From: Aureimonas jatrophae
GTDB lineage: Bacteria; Pseudomonadota; Alphaproteobacteria; Rhizobiales; Rhizobiaceae
DNA length: 64,000 bases
NCBI RefSeq assembly: GCF_900104035.1
Contig: NZ_FNIT01000008.1
Span: forward strand, 62,001-126,000
Direction: 5' to 3'
The notes beneath the pieces were generated by a model. That model worked only from the letters and a program-made list of their open reading frames with translations. It was not told the origin of the DNA and made no database searches. Position numbers and translations under genes: made by a program. Positions 28,500 to 39,190 of the stretch are shown one piece after another (position 1 is the stretch's first letter; each line of letters opens with the position of its first letter).

Positions 28500-30566
28500 A
28501 TGGCGGCAGACCCCACCGAAACCGTCGAGGATCTCGTTGCGAAGTCGATGCTGCATCAGGCTCGGCTCTTCGCCGAGAGCTACGGCGGTCAGGGGCGGCT
28601 GTGGCAGCGACCCTATGCCGAGACGCGACCTCGCGTGGCGTCCGCCATCGCCTCGGTCTGGTTCACCGCCTACCCGTCCTCGGTGATCACGCGCAGCGGC
28701 GACTCCGTCCTGAAGACGCTGGGCGATCCCCAGCTCTGGTCCGCCCTGTCCTCGATCGGCGTGCGAGGCATCCATACCGGGCCGATGAAGCGGGCCGGCG
28801 GCTATCGCGACGGCATCTACACGCCGACCATCGACGGCAACTTCGACCGCATCGGCTTCGAGATCGACCCGGCCTTCGGCACCAGCGAGGAGTTCGTCGC
28901 CGTCAGCCGCATGGCGGCCGCCCATAACGCGGTCGTGGTGGACGACGTCATTCCCGCCCATACCGGCAAGGGGCCAGACTTCCGCCTCGCCGAGATGAAC
29001 CATTCCAGCTATCCCGGCCTCTACCACATGGTGGAGATTCCCGAGGAGGAGTGGACGCATCTGCCCGAGGTGCCGGAGGGGCGCGACGCGGTGAACCTGC
29101 CGCCCGCGACCGTCGACTACCTGAAGGAGCGGGGCCTGATCGTCGGTCAGCTCCAGCGCGTGATCTTCTTCGAGCCGGGCGTGAAGGAAACGGACTGGAG
29201 CGCCACCGGACCCGTCGCGGGCGTCGACGGCAAGCTGCGCCGCTGGGCCTATCTCCACTACTTCAAGGAGGGCCAGCCGAGCCTCAACTGGCTCGACCCC
29301 TCGTTCGCGGCCCAGCAGATGATCATCGGCGACGCGCTCCATTCGATCGACCATATGGGCGCGCGCGGACTGCGCCTCGACGCCAACGGCTTTCTCGGCG
29401 TCGAGCGCCGCATCGACGGCCCGGCGTGGTCGGAGAGCCATCCGCTGTCGGTCACCGGCAACGCGTTGCTCGCCGGCATGATCCGCAAGGCGGGCGGCTT
29501 CTCGTTCCAGGAGCTGAACCTCACCGTCGACGACATCGCGGCGATGTCGAAGGGGGGCGCCGACCTGTCCTACGACTTCATCACGCGGCCCGCCTACCAT
29601 CACGCGCTGCTGACCGGCGACACCGAGTTCCTGCGCCTGATGCTGCGAACGGTGCACGAGTTCGGCATCGACCCGGCCTCGCTGATCCACGCGCTGCAGA
29701 ACCACGACGAACTGACCACTGAGCTCGTCCACTTCTGGACGCTGCATGCCGACGACATCTACACCTTCGCGGGCCAGACATGGCAGGGCCGGACGCTGCG
29801 CATGCACCTGCGCGACGTGATCCGCGAGCGCTTGTCGGGTGCCAGCGCGCCCTACAACCTGCCCTTCGTCACCAACGGCATCGCCTGCACCACGGCGAGC
29901 GTCATCGCGGCCGCGCTCGGCATCTCCGACCTGGGCGAGATCGACGAGGCGGCGGTGGAGCGCATCCGCCGCGTCCATCTCCTGCTCGCCATGTACAACG
30001 CCTTCCAGCCCGGCGTCTTCGCGTTGTCCGGCTGGGACCTCGTCGGGGCGCTGCCGCTGGAGCCGCGCCAGGTCGAGCACCTCATGGGCGACGGTGACAC
30101 GCGCTGGATCGAGCGCGGCGCCTACGATCTCACCGGTGCCAACCCCGACGAGGCACGCTCGGCCGACGGCATGCCACGCGCCCGCGCGCTCTACGGCGCC
30201 ATCACCGATCAGCTCAAGGACCCGCAATCCTTCGCCTCGCAGCTCAAGCGCCTGTTGGCTGTGCGCGACGCCTACGGCATCGCCGCCAGCCGCCAGACGC
30301 TGATCCCCGACGTCGTGGCGCCGGGGCTGCTGGTCATGGTGCACGAGCTGCCGGACGGGCGCGGCACGCAGGTCACCGCCCTTAACTTCGGCGCCGAGGC
30401 GATCGACGAGGTGGTGACGCTGCCGGGAACGCGGCCGGGGCCGGTCGTCGACATGATCGCCGAGACGATCGAGGGCGATCTTCTGGAAACCGGCGAATTG
30501 CGCATCTCGCTGGAGCCCTTCGAAGGGCTGTCGCTTCGCATCATCGGCAACCTGCCGACGCTCTGA
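28500..30566 (+). CDS. GH13 alpha-amylase-family enzyme, trehalose synthase-like
   Basis: A 688-residue retaining alpha-glucan or disaccharide enzyme without a signal peptide. The four GH13 regions are present. Region I is DDVIPAHTG (His154). Region II is [10 protein letters not shown] with nucleophile Asp294. Region III is FQELNL with acid/base Glu338. Region IV is LQNHDE with Asp403. The C-terminal beta domain extends from about 600. The overall layout matches rhizobial proteins annotated as maltose alpha-D-glucosyltransferase/trehalose synthase, which isomerise maltose and trehalose. Activity on another alpha-glucoside cannot be excluded. It is followed after 13 bases by a DUF1349 gene, a two-gene operon. 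Confidence 0.82.
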   Translation: MAADPTETVEDLVAKSMLHQARLFAESYGGQGRLWQRPYAETRPRVASAIASVWFTAYPSSVITRSGDSVLKTLGDPQLWSALSSIGVRGIHTGPMKRAGGYRDGIYTPTIDGNFDRIGFEIDPAFGTSEEFVAVSRMAAAHNAVVVDDVIPAHTGKGPDFRLAEMNHSSYPGLYHMVEIPEEEWTHLPEVPEGRDAVNLPPATVDYLKERGLIVGQLQRVIFFEPGVKETDWSATGPVAGVDGKLRRWAYLHYFKEGQPSLNWLDPSFAAQQMIIGDALHSIDHMGARGLRLDANGFLGVERRIDGPAWSESHPLSVTGNALLAGMIRKAGGFSFQELNLTVDDIAAMSKGGADLSYDFITRPAYHHALLTGDTEFLRLMLRTVHEFGIDPASLIHALQNHDELTTELVHFWTLHADDIYTFAGQTWQGRTLRMHLRDVIRERLSGASAPYNLPFVTNGIACTTASVIAAALGISDLGEIDEAAVERIRRVHLLLAMYNAFQPGVFALSGWDLVGALPLEPRQVEHLMGDGDTRWIERGAYDLTGANPDEARSADGMPRARALYGAITDQLKDPQSFASQLKRLLAVRDAYGIAASRQTLIPDVVAPGLLVMVHELPDGRGTQVTALNFGAEAIDEVVTLPGTRPGPVVDMIAETIEGDLLETGELRISLEPFEGLSLRIIGNLPTL

Positions 30567-30579
30567 AGGGGAACAACCG

Positions 30580-31173
30580 ATGCCGGACGCGGCAAGGGAT
30601 TGGACCGGGGGACGCTGGCTCAACGAGCCGGCGTCCTGGCGGCGCGAGGGTTCGAGCCTCCTCGTCTCGACCGACCCGGACACGGACTTCTGGCGCGAGA
30701 CCCACTACGGCTTCGTGCACGACAGCGGGCACGCGCTGCTGTTCGAGACGACGGGGGACTTCACGGCGTCGGTGCGCGTGCGGGCGTGCTACGATCACCT
30801 CTACGACCAGGCCGGCCTCATGGTGCGGGTGGATGCGCAGACCTGGATCAAGGCCGGCATCGAGATGTCGGACGGACGGCTTCATCTGGGAAGCGTCCTG
30901 ACGGCAGGCCGCTCCGACTGGGCGACCTTTCCCTACGAGGGGAACGGCGAGGACATACGGCTCCGCGTCACGGTTCGCGCGGGTACGTTGCGTCTCCAGG
31001 CCTCGGCGGACGGCCTGCGCTGGCCGCTGCTGCGGCTCTGCCCCTTCGCCGCGTCGTCGACCTACGAGGTCGGGCCGATGTGCTGCACGCCCGGTCGCTC
31101 CGGCCTCGCGGTCCGGTTCGACGACTTCCGGCTCGGACCACCCTCGGACAAGGATCTGCACGACCTGTCGTGA
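30580..31173 (+). CDS. DUF1349 family protein (concanavalin A-like fold)
   Basis: A 197-residue protein of DUF1349, a jelly-roll (lectin/glucanase-like) family. The family pattern DFWRETHYGFVHDSGHALLF, then DHLYDQAGLMVRVDAQTWIKAGIEMSDG and the C-terminal RFDDFRLGP are clear. The biochemical role is unknown. Homologues often sit in carbohydrate operons and might bind sugar or act as a mutarotase-like accessory. It lies directly after the GH13 gene, supporting a carbohydrate role. Confidence 0.82.
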   Translation: MPDAARDWTGGRWLNEPASWRREGSSLLVSTDPDTDFWRETHYGFVHDSGHALLFETTGDFTASVRVRACYDHLYDQAGLMVRVDAQTWIKAGIEMSDGRLHLGSVLTAGRSDWATFPYEGNGEDIRLRVTVRAGTLRLQASADGLRWPLLRLCPFAASSTYEVGPMCCTPGRSGLAVRFDDFRLGPPSDKDLHDLS

Positions 31174-31243
31174 CGGCTTGGCGGGACTGAGCGAGGGCGC
31201 AGCTCCGGCCCCGCCGAGAGGACGGTCGGCCGGGCGGCGCCGG

Positions 31244-31939
31244 TCATCGCTCGGATCGCATGAGGTCGATGATGTGCCGGCCCGAGCCGCGCACATGCGT
31301 TTCGATGGCGCGTGTCGCCCCCTCCGTATCCTGCTGCTTCAGGCAGCGGATGAGCTCGCGATGCTCGGCCAGGCGCGCCGCATAGCGCGAGCGCCCGATG
31401 GTCAGCCCCCGGCTGATCGTGCCCAGCGTCTTGCGATAGCGATGCCAGAGCTCGACGGCGTTGCGGTTGTAGTGCCGGTCGTAGACGACGCGATGGAAGT
31501 CCTCGTCGAGCTGGTCGTAGCGGTCGTGCCGCTCGAAGCCGAGCGCCTCGATCTCGTCCTGGATCGCCTCCATGCGGGCGATGTCGGCATCCGTCGCGTA
31601 ATCCGCGAACCAGCGCACGAGATAAGGCTCGATCAGGACGTTGATCTCGTACATGTCGCGCACGAAGCTCTCGTCGATCGGCCGAACGCGGGCGCCCCGG
31701 TTCGGCTCGATCACCACGAAGCCTTCGCCGCGCAGCTGCTGGAGCGCCTCGCGGACCGGGTTGGTGCTGGTGCCGTAGCGCGCCGCGAGCTCGCCGACCT
31801 TCAGCCGCGCCCCCGCCGGGATGAGACCGGCCAGGATGTCGTCGAGCACCCGGTCGTAGATCCGCCCGGACGCCGCGGGCGAAAGCGGATCGCCCTCTGT
31901 CCGAGGAAGCGGCAGCGTGGCGAGACGTTCGGAAGCCAT
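31244..31939 (-). CDS. GntR-family regulator (FCD), likely sugar-acid responsive
   Basis: A 231-residue regulator with a winged helix (about 20-85; STNPVREALQQLRGEGFVV) and an FCD domain (about 100-220; conserved Asp/His in LDEDFHRVVYD and LAEHRELI) that usually binds a carboxylated ligand through a metal. ATG 31939 is chosen; an ATG at 31954 would add five residues. It is divergent from the ABC importer and dehydratase operon, with a palindrome between, so it probably represses that operon in the manner of UxuR/ExuR-type hexuronate regulators. Confidence 0.85.
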   Translation of the reverse strand: MASERLATLPLPRTEGDPLSPAASGRIYDRVLDDILAGLIPAGARLKVGELAARYGTSTNPVREALQQLRGEGFVVIEPNRGARVRPIDESFVRDMYEINVLIEPYLVRWFADYATDADIARMEAIQDEIEALGFERHDRYDQLDEDFHRVVYDRHYNRNAVELWHRYRKTLGTISRGLTIGRSRYAARLAEHRELIRCLKQQDTEGATRAIETHVRGSGRHIIDLMRSER

Positions 31940-31962
31940 GCGGTTCTCACACATTCCATTTG

Positions 31963-31982
31963 ACAGATAATGTACGATCTGT
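31963..31982. promoter_or_regulatory. Palindrome between GntR gene and importer operon
   Basis: ACAGAT (31963-31968) and ATCTGT (31977-31982) are perfect inverted arms around 8 bases. The interlocked GATAA (31966-31970) and TTATC (31986-31990) add a second symmetry. The AT-rich stretch lies just before the GntR gene and 88 bases upstream of the importer start. Confidence 0.5.
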
Positions 31983-32069
31983 TCGTTATCATGGCAATTC
32001 CGCTGGCGATGACGAGGCGGTTTGAGCGAAGACACCGCGAAAAGGCGGGCTTCGATGGGAGGAAGAACC

Positions 32070-34010
32070 ATGCGGTCCGCTGATCGGCGCAGCTTGTCCT
32101 GGCATCTGTTTCTCGGCACGGCCTTGGCCCTGTCAGTGGGCTCGTCGGCGCTGGCGGCCGACTATCGTCAGGCGCCCATGCTCGACGCCAAGGTTTCCGA
32201 TGGCAGCCTGCCGCCCGTCGCCGAGCGCCTGCCGGCGGACCCCTTCGTCGAGACGCTGATCAACGGGACGGGGCGCTACGGCGGCAACCTGCGCACCACG
32301 ATCCTCGGCGGCGGCGACCAGTACAACATCACCCGCACCATCGCGAACGAGACGCTGGTCCGCTGGACGCCGGACTGGACCAAGACCGTGCCCTCGATCG
32401 CCGAGAGCGTCGAGGCCTCGCCCGACGCCAAGACCTTCACCTTCAAGCTGCGCCGCGGCATGCGCTGGTCGGACGGCGCGCCCTTCAACGCCGACGACAT
32501 CATGTTCTGGTACGAGGACGTCTTCTCGAACCCGGCGCTGACGCCTTCCAAGAACCCGACCTTCACGGTCGCGGGCAAGCCGGTGGTGGTTGAGAAGATC
32601 GACGACCAGACCGTCGTGTTCCGCTTCGAGAGCCCCTACGGCCTGTTCCTGCAGCAGCTCGCCTACGGGCAGGGCCATGCGCCGATCATCTACCCCAAGC
32701 ACTACCTCTCGCAGTTCCACGAGAAGTACAACAAGGAAGGGATCCCGGCGCTTCTGGCCAAGAACCCCTCGGTCGGCGACTGGGTGTCGCTCTTCAACTC
32801 CAAGGTCTCGCCGAACTTCCAGCCGGTCTACTGGCAGAACCTCGAGTTGCCGACGTTGAACCCTTGGGTCCTCACCGTGCCCTATGCCGACCAGGACCGC
32901 GTGGTGGCGAGCCGAAACCCCTACTACTGGAAGGTCGATCCGGCGGGGAACCAGCTGCCCTATCTCGACACGATCACCTGGGCCAAGCTCGACGACGTGC
33001 AGCTCATGCTGCTGCGCGCCACCAGCGGCGAGCTCGACTACGCCTTCCGCCACATCAACAACTCGACCTACAAGTCCGTGCTCTACGACGCGCAGGAGCA
33101 GGGCCACTACCGCCTGATGGACGTCGCCGACCTGCCCGCCAACGACGCGACGCTGCTCCTGAACCTCAACGTCCAGGACCCGATCAAGAACGCGCTCTTC
33201 AACAACAAGGACTTCCGGATCGCGCTCAGCCACGCGATCAACCGGCAGGACATCATCGACCTCGTCTATGTCGGGCAGGGCGCGCCTTCGCAGGTCGGGC
33301 CGCTGCCCGAGCACGAGCTCTACAACGAGCGCCTGTCGAACCAGTACATCGAGTACGACCCCGAGCAGTCCAAGCAGATCCTCGACCGCATCGGTCTCGA
33401 CAAGAAGGACGCGCAAGGGTTCCGCCTCGGACCCGACGGCAAGCGCTTCACGATCACCTTCATGGTCGCCGACGTGTTCGGCCTGAGCTATCCCGACATC
33501 ATGCAGATGGTGCAGCAGTACGCCGCCGAGGTCGGGCTCGACATCCAGATCCGCACCACGGACCGCGCGCGCCTCAACTCCATGTGGTACGCCAACGAGC
33601 AGGACGCCTACATCTGGAACTGCGTGGGCGGGCGCGCCGAGGCCTATACGGACGTGCGCTGCTACATGCCCTTCCAGAAGGCCGACATCTTCTTCGCCTC
33701 GAAGTGGGCCGACTGGTACGCCAACCACTCCAAGGGCGAGGAGCCGCCGGCCCCGGTCAAGGAGCACATGGCGCTCTACGACAAGGTCAACGAGGCGGTG
33801 ACCGACGAGGCGCGGCTGGCCGCCATGAAGGTCTACCTCGAAAAGGCGGCCGACAACTTCTACACGATCGGCATCTCGCGCCCGATGCCGAAATACGCGC
33901 TGATCAACCGCGACATCAAGAACGTCTTCGAGCCGATCCCGATCACCGGCAACCTCTGGCACCCCGCACCGACGCTGACCCAGTGGTATTTCGACCGGCC
34001 GGCGCAGTGA
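32070..34010 (+). CDS. ABC transporter substrate-binding protein, family 5 (peptide/oligosaccharide)
   Basis: A 646-residue periplasmic receptor of the DppA/OppA (SBP_bac_5) class. A signal peptide ends near ALAADYRQ (about residue 31). ANETLVRWTPDWTKTVPSIAE, FTFKLRRGMRWSDGAPFNADDI and FRIALSHAINRQDI are family hallmarks. GGAGGAAG (32058-32065) fixes the ATG at 32070. Despite the peptide-type name, the linked mannonate and aldonate dehydratases suggest a sugar-acid-containing ligand. It is the first gene of a six-gene operon. Confidence 0.88.
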   Translation: MRSADRRSLSWHLFLGTALALSVGSSALAADYRQAPMLDAKVSDGSLPPVAERLPADPFVETLINGTGRYGGNLRTTILGGGDQYNITRTIANETLVRWTPDWTKTVPSIAESVEASPDAKTFTFKLRRGMRWSDGAPFNADDIMFWYEDVFSNPALTPSKNPTFTVAGKPVVVEKIDDQTVVFRFESPYGLFLQQLAYGQGHAPIIYPKHYLSQFHEKYNKEGIPALLAKNPSVGDWVSLFNSKVSPNFQPVYWQNLELPTLNPWVLTVPYADQDRVVASRNPYYWKVDPAGNQLPYLDTITWAKLDDVQLMLLRATSGELDYAFRHINNSTYKSVLYDAQEQGHYRLMDVADLPANDATLLLNLNVQDPIKNALFNNKDFRIALSHAINRQDIIDLVYVGQGAPSQVGPLPEHELYNERLSNQYIEYDPEQSKQILDRIGLDKKDAQGFRLGPDGKRFTITFMVADVFGLSYPDIMQMVQQYAAEVGLDIQIRTTDRARLNSMWYANEQDAYIWNCVGGRAEAYTDVRCYMPFQKADIFFASKWADWYANHSKGEEPPAPVKEHMALYDKVNEAVTDEARLAAMKVYLEKAADNFYTIGISRPMPKYALINRDIKNVFEPIPITGNLWHPAPTLTQWYFDRPAQ

Positions 34011-34074
34011 CGCGCTAGGCCCTCGGCGGCGGGCTCCGGCCCGCCCTTTCACGAACAACGAACAGGATCCCGGG

Positions 34075-35061
34075 ATGCTCAGGTTCATCCTGCGACGCAT
34101 CGCGTACATGGTTCCCACCCTGTTCGCGGTCTCGGTCGTCGCCTTCGTCATCATCCAGCTGCCGCCCGGCGACTATCTCACCACGCTCATGGCCGACTGG
34201 GCGAGCGGCGGCGGGGCGGTCGAGATGGGAACGGTCGAGGTCCTGCGCGAGCGCTACGGCCTCGATCAGCCGATCTGGATCCAGTACTTCTACTGGGTCT
34301 CCGGCATCGTGACGCGCGGCGACTTCGGCATCTCGTTCGAGCTGAACCGGCCCGTCACCGACGTCATCTGGGGACGGCTCGGCTACACGTTCCTGATCTC
34401 CTTCTGCACGCTCCTGTTCATCTGGGCCCTGGCGCTGCCGATCGGCATCTACTCGGCGGTGCGCCAGTACTCCGTCGGCGACTACGTCGCGACCTTCTTC
34501 GGCTTCCTGGGGCTGGCCATTCCGAACTTCCTGCTCGCGCTCGTGCTCATGTACGTCACGGTGAGCTACTTCGGCGCGAGCGTCGGCGGGCTCTTCTCGC
34601 CTGCCATGGTGGACGCGCCCTGGGGGCCGGCGAAGTTCGCCGACTTCCTCGCCCATGTCTGGCTGCCGATCGTGGTGGTGGGCACGGCGGGCCTCGCCTC
34701 GCTGATCCGCATCATGCGGGCGAACCTCCTCGACGAGCTCCACAAGCCCTACGTCACGACGGCGCGCGCCAAGGGCGTCTCGGAGTTCCGCCTCCTTCTG
34801 AAGTACCCCGTGCGCGTCGCCCTGAACCCGTTGATCTCGACGCTCGGCTGGATCCTGCCGGCGCTGGTCTCGGGCGAGATCATCGTCTCGGTCGTGCTGA
34901 GCCTTCCCACCACCGGGCCGATGCTGCTGCGCGCGCTGCTCGCCCAGGACATGTACCTCGCGGGATCGATCATCCTGATGGTGAGCGTGCTGACGCTCAT
35001 TGGGACGCTCGTCTCCGACATCCTCCTCGCCATCGCCGACCCGAGGATCCGCTTCCAATGA
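34075..35061 (+). CDS. Peptide-type ABC transporter permease (DppB-like)
   Basis: A 328-residue inner-membrane permease with six predicted helices. The first helix opens LRFILRRIAYMVPTLFAVSV, typical of DppB-class subunits. The cytoplasmic EAA loop is RIMRANLLDELHKPYVTTARAKGVSE. Its stop overlaps the ATG of the next permease by 4 bases. It pairs with that subunit to form the import channel. Confidence 0.92.
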   Translation: MLRFILRRIAYMVPTLFAVSVVAFVIIQLPPGDYLTTLMADWASGGGAVEMGTVEVLRERYGLDQPIWIQYFYWVSGIVTRGDFGISFELNRPVTDVIWGRLGYTFLISFCTLLFIWALALPIGIYSAVRQYSVGDYVATFFGFLGLAIPNFLLALVLMYVTVSYFGASVGGLFSPAMVDAPWGPAKFADFLAHVWLPIVVVGTAGLASLIRIMRANLLDELHKPYVTTARAKGVSEFRLLLKYPVRVALNPLISTLGWILPALVSGEIIVSVVLSLPTTGPMLLRALLAQDMYLAGSIILMVSVLTLIGTLVSDILLAIADPRIRFQ

Positions 35062-36221
35062 GCGACATCGCGACCACCGTCGGCCAGCCCCTCGACCCGC
35101 AGCCCTCGCCGCTCGAGACCGGGCGCCGCGACCTCGCCGTCGCCGGGCAGTGGACGCTGTTCTGGCTGAAGTTCAAGCGGCACAAGCTCGCCGTCGTCAG
35201 CCTCGTCGTGGTGGCGTTGCTCTACCTCGTGGCGCTGCTCGCCGACTTCATCGCGCCCTTCGACCCGAACGCGGCCAACGCGCGCTACACCTATGCGCCG
35301 CCGCAGGGTATCGGGCTCTTCCTTTCGGACGGGGAGGGGACGCATTTCGCCCCCCACGCAGCAGGCCTCAAGATGGAACTCGACCGCGTCGCCATGCGCC
35401 GCGTCTTCCAGGTCGATCCGGACAGCCCCGTGCGCCTCGGCTTCCTCGTGCCCTCCGCCCCCTACAAGCTCGCGGGCCTCATCCCGATGCAGCGCAAGCT
35501 GATCGGCTCGGTGGAACCCGGCAAGCCCTTCTATCTCCTAGGCGCCGACCGGCTCGGGCGCGACATCTTCAGCCGCGTCGTCTACGGCGCGCGCATCTCG
35601 CTCTCGATCGGCCTCGTCGGCGTCGCCATGAGCCTCGTTCTCGGCGTCGTTCTCGGCGGCATCTCGGGCTACTACGGCGGGGCCGTCGACACCGCGATCC
35701 AGCGCGTCATCGAGTTCCTGCGCTCGGTTCCCACCATTCCGCTCTGGATGGGTCTGGCGGCCGCCGTGCCGCTGAGCTGGCCGCCGGTGCGCACCTACTT
35801 CATGATCACGCTGATCATCTCGCTGATCGGCTGGACGAGCCTGGCGCGCGAGGTGCGCGGGCGTTTCCTGAGCCTTCGCACCGAGGACTTCGTGCTGGCC
35901 GCCCGGCTCGATGGGGCGTCCGAGGCGCGCATCATCCTGCGCCACATGGTGCCGTCGTTCGCCAGCCACATCATCTCCGTGATGACGCTCGCCATCCCCA
36001 CCATGATCCTCGCCGAGACCTCGCTCTCGTTCCTTGGCATCGGGCTCCAGCCGCCGATCGTCTCGTGGGGCGTCCTCCTGCAGGAGGCACAGAACATCCG
36101 CGCGGTCGCGCAGGCCCCCTGGCTCCTGTTCGTGCCCGGCGGCGCGGTGGTGATCGCGGTGCTCGCCCTCAACTTCCTGGGAGACGGGTTGCGCGACGCC
36201 GCCGACCCCTACAGCCGATGA
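35058..36221 (+). CDS. Peptide-type ABC transporter permease (DppC-like)
   Basis: A 387-residue permease with an N-terminal helix (about 46-70) and a long periplasmic insert of about 100 residues before the conserved GADRLGRDIFSRVVYGARISL segment. The EAA loop is RTEDFVLAARLDGASEARIILRHM. The long insert is typical of the branch linked to family-5 receptors of 600 or more residues rather than classic DppC (about 300 residues). It is translationally coupled on both sides. Confidence 0.92.
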   Translation: MSDIATTVGQPLDPQPSPLETGRRDLAVAGQWTLFWLKFKRHKLAVVSLVVVALLYLVALLADFIAPFDPNAANARYTYAPPQGIGLFLSDGEGTHFAPHAAGLKMELDRVAMRRVFQVDPDSPVRLGFLVPSAPYKLAGLIPMQRKLIGSVEPGKPFYLLGADRLGRDIFSRVVYGARISLSIGLVGVAMSLVLGVVLGGISGYYGGAVDTAIQRVIEFLRSVPTIPLWMGLAAAVPLSWPPVRTYFMITLIISLIGWTSLAREVRGRFLSLRTEDFVLAARLDGASEARIILRHMVPSFASHIISVMTLAIPTMILAETSLSFLGIGLQPPIVSWGVLLQEAQNIRAVAQAPWLLFVPGGAVVIAVLALNFLGDGLRDAADPYSR

Positions 36222-37933
36222 CCGAGACCCTCGCCACCATCGAGGCCGCCGCCATCCCCGAGCTCGTGCTCGAGGTGCGCGATCTCAGGACCCACTTCGA
36301 GAACCGGACCGGTGTCCTGAAGGCGGTGGACGGCGTCGGCTTCGACGTGCGGCGCGGCCGCACGCTCGCGGTGGTCGGCGAATCGGGCTCTGGCAAGAGC
36401 GTCACCGCGCGCTCGATCCTTCAGATCGTCGACCGTCCGGGGCGCATCGTCGGCGGCTCGATGCTGCTCCATCGCCAGGACGGGACCAGCGTCGACCTCG
36501 CCCAGCTCGACCCGCGCGGCCGCGAGATCCGCGCCGTTCGCGGGCGCGAGATCGCCATGATCTTCCAGGAGCCGATGAGCTCGCTCTCGCCGGTCCACAC
36601 GATCGGCTCGCAGATCGAGGAGGCGCTCGCCGTCCACCTCGATCTGACGCGCACGGAGGCGCGGCGGCGCGCGGTCGATCTGCTGTCCCAGGTCGAGATC
36701 CCCAACGCGCAAGCCGCCGCCGACCGCTACACGTTCGAGTTCTCCGGCGGCATGCGCCAGCGCGCCATGATCGCCATGGCGCTCGCCTGCAACCCGTCGA
36801 TGCTGATTGCCGACGAGCCGACCACCGCGCTCGACGTCACCACGCAGGCCGAGATCCTCGACCTCATCGCCAAGCTCCAGCGCGAGCACGGCATGGGCGT
36901 CCTATTCATCACCCACGACATGGGCGTCGTCGCCGAGATCGCCGACGAGGTCGCGGTGATGCACCACGGCCGGCTCGTCGAGACGGGGCCGACCGACCAG
37001 ATCTTCCATGCGCCGAAGGCCGACTACACGCGCATGCTGATCGATTCGGCGCGCAAGCTCGAGCACAAGGCCGAGATCCGCGCGAACCGGCCGGCGAAGT
37101 CCGTGCCCGCCGCGCCGCTGATCGAGGTGCGCTCGCTCACCATGCGCTTCGGCAAGGGACCCTCGCCGGTGAAGGCGGTGGACGACGTGTCGCTCACCGT
37201 CGCACCCGGCGAGACGCTCGGCATCGTCGGCGAGTCGGGATCGGGCAAGACCACGATGGGGCGCTGCCTCCTGCGCGTCTACGAGCCCTCCGCCGGCTCG
37301 ATCGGCTATCGCCGCGCGGACGGCTCGGTGGTGGACCTCGCCAAGGCCGACCGGCGCACGCTCAAGAGCTGCCGGCGCGAGATCCGCATGATCTTCCAGG
37401 ACCCCGTGTCCTCGCTGAACCCGCGCATGACGGTGGCCCAGATCGTCGGCGAGCCGCTCTACGTGAACGGCGTCGCCAAGGGACGCGAGCTCGACGAGCG
37501 CGTCTGCGAGCTGCTTGCCCAGGTCGGGCTCGATCCCAGCTGGCGCGAGCGCTATCCGCACGCCTTTTCCGGCGGGCAGCGCCAGCGCATCGTGATCGCG
37601 CGCGCCATCGCGCTCAAGCCCCGGCTCATCGTCGCCGACGAGGCGACCGCCGCGCTCGACGTGTCGTTGCGCGCGCAAATGCTCGATCTCCTGATCCGGC
37701 TGCAGGACGAGCTCGACCTCTCCTACGTCTTCATCAGCCACGACATCGGCGTGATCCGCTACATGTGCGACCGCGTCGCCGTGATGTACCGGGGCCGCAT
37801 CGTGGAGACCGGCCCGACCGACGAGGTCTGCGACAACCCGCGCCACGGCTACACGCAGGCGCTGCTCTCGGCCATCCCGCGCCCCGACCCGCGCGAGCGC
37901 CGCCTCCACACCCGCTTCCGCTACACCGCCTGA
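36218..37933 (+). CDS. Fused dual ATPase of peptide-type ABC transporter (DppD-DppF fusion)
   Basis: A 571-residue protein with two complete nucleotide-binding domains. The first has Walker A GESGSGKS (about 54-61), signature FSGGMRQR and Walker [12 protein letters not shown]. The second (from about 300) has [17 protein letters not shown] and [12 protein letters not shown]. This is the fused equivalent of separate DppD and DppF. Both sites look catalytically intact. The ATG at 36218 overlaps the permease stop by 4 bases. Confidence 0.92.
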   Translation: MTETLATIEAAAIPELVLEVRDLRTHFENRTGVLKAVDGVGFDVRRGRTLAVVGESGSGKSVTARSILQIVDRPGRIVGGSMLLHRQDGTSVDLAQLDPRGREIRAVRGREIAMIFQEPMSSLSPVHTIGSQIEEALAVHLDLTRTEARRRAVDLLSQVEIPNAQAAADRYTFEFSGGMRQRAMIAMALACNPSMLIADEPTTALDVTTQAEILDLIAKLQREHGMGVLFITHDMGVVAEIADEVAVMHHGRLVETGPTDQIFHAPKADYTRMLIDSARKLEHKAEIRANRPAKSVPAAPLIEVRSLTMRFGKGPSPVKAVDDVSLTVAPGETLGIVGESGSGKTTMGRCLLRVYEPSAGSIGYRRADGSVVDLAKADRRTLKSCRREIRMIFQDPVSSLNPRMTVAQIVGEPLYVNGVAKGRELDERVCELLAQVGLDPSWRERYPHAFSGGQRQRIVIARAIALKPRLIVADEATAALDVSLRAQMLDLLIRLQDELDLSYVFISHDIGVIRYMCDRVAVMYRGRIVETGPTDEVCDNPRHGYTQALLSAIPRPDPRERRLHTRFRYTA

Positions 37934-37946
37934 GAAGGATGCTCCC

Positions 37947-39155
37947 GTGAAGATCCAGGACATCCGGGTCATCGTGACCTGCCCGGGCCGCAACTTCGTG
38001 ACCGTAAAGATCCTCACCGACGAGGGGCTGACGGGCATCGGCGACGCCACGTTGAATGGGCGCGAGCTCGCCGTCGTCGCCTATCTCGAGGAGCATGTCG
38101 TCCCCTGCCTGCTCGGGCGCGACCCCGCGCGCATCGAGGACATCTGGCAGTATCTCTATCGCGGTGCCTACTGGCGGCGCGGGCCGGTCACCATGGCGGC
38201 GATCGCGGCGATCGACACCGCTCTCTGGGACATCAAGGCGAAGGCGGCCGGCATGCCGCTCTACCAACTCCTGGGCGGCGCCTCGCGCGAGCATGTGCTG
38301 TGCTACGGCCACGCGCAGGGCACGACGATCGAGGAGACCGTGGAGGCGGTCGGTCGTCGCCGGGAGGAGGGCTACCGCGCCATCCGCGCCCAGTCCGGCA
38401 TACCGGGCTTGCCCAACGTCTACGGCACGGGCGCCTTTTCGGTCTCCACCACGGCCGCGACCGACGCCCTGCCGCGCGAGGAGGCCTGGGATACCGCCAA
38501 GTACCTCGTCCACACGCCCAAGCTCTTTGCGGCGCTGCGCGACGCCTTCGGCTTCGATCTCCACCTTCTGCACGACTCGCACCACCGCCTGACGCCGATC
38601 GAGGCCGCGCGCCTCGGCAAGGACCTCGAGCCTCACCGCCTGTTCTGGCTGGAGGACACGGTCGCCGCCGAACACCAGGAGAGCTTCCGCCTGATCCGGC
38701 AGCATACGGTGACGCCGCTGGCTGTCGGCGAGGTGTTCAACACGATCTGGGACGCGCGCCTCCTGATCGAGGAGCAGCTGATCGACTACATCCGCACCAC
38801 CGCCGTTCACGCCGGCGGGCCGACGGCGCTGCGCCGGATCATGGATTTTGCCTCGGTCTACGGCGTGCGCACGGGCTGCCACGGGGCGATGGACATGTCG
38901 CCCGTGTGCCTGGGCGCCAACCTTCATCTCGACCTCTGGGCGCCGAACTTCGGCATCCAGGAATATTCCGGCTACACCGACGCCACGCACGAGGTCTTCC
39001 CGCACAGCTGGACCTACGACGCCGGCCAGCTCCACCCGGGCGACGCGCCCGGCCACGGCGTCGAGATCGACGAGCGCCTCGCCGCGAAATACCCCTACGA
39101 GCGCGCCTACCTGCCCGTGAACCGTCTGGCCGACGGCACGCTCTGGCACTGGTAG
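37947..39155 (+). CDS. manD: D-mannonate dehydratase family protein (ManD/RspA, enolase superfamily)
   Basis: A 402-residue enolase-superfamily dehydratase. ManD hallmarks are the N-terminal [44 protein letters not shown], the metal-site segment [26 protein letters not shown] and the C-terminal TLWHW. The enzyme removes water from D-mannonate or D-gluconate to give 2-keto-3-deoxygluconate. Efficiency varies in this family, from true hexuronate-pathway enzymes to weak regulators. It lies 13 bases after the ABC ATPase, so it acts on the imported compound or its hydrolysis product. Confidence 0.88.
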   Translation: MKIQDIRVIVTCPGRNFVTVKILTDEGLTGIGDATLNGRELAVVAYLEEHVVPCLLGRDPARIEDIWQYLYRGAYWRRGPVTMAAIAAIDTALWDIKAKAAGMPLYQLLGGASREHVLCYGHAQGTTIEETVEAVGRRREEGYRAIRAQSGIPGLPNVYGTGAFSVSTTAATDALPREEAWDTAKYLVHTPKLFAALRDAFGFDLHLLHDSHHRLTPIEAARLGKDLEPHRLFWLEDTVAAEHQESFRLIRQHTVTPLAVGEVFNTIWDARLLIEEQLIDYIRTTAVHAGGPTALRRIMDFASVYGVRTGCHGAMDMSPVCLGANLHLDLWAPNFGIQEYSGYTDATHEVFPHSWTYDAGQLHPGDAPGHGVEIDERLAAKYPYERAYLPVNRLADGTLWHW

Positions 39156-39190
39156 CCCGACCCTTTTCCCGCACCCATGAGGACCCGCCC

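Noticed and set aside
28077-30683. 868-codon open frame on the minus strand opposite the GH13 gene
   Set aside because: It has no domain and a composition of reverse-complement codons. The plus strand encodes a GH13 enzyme with intact catalytic residues.
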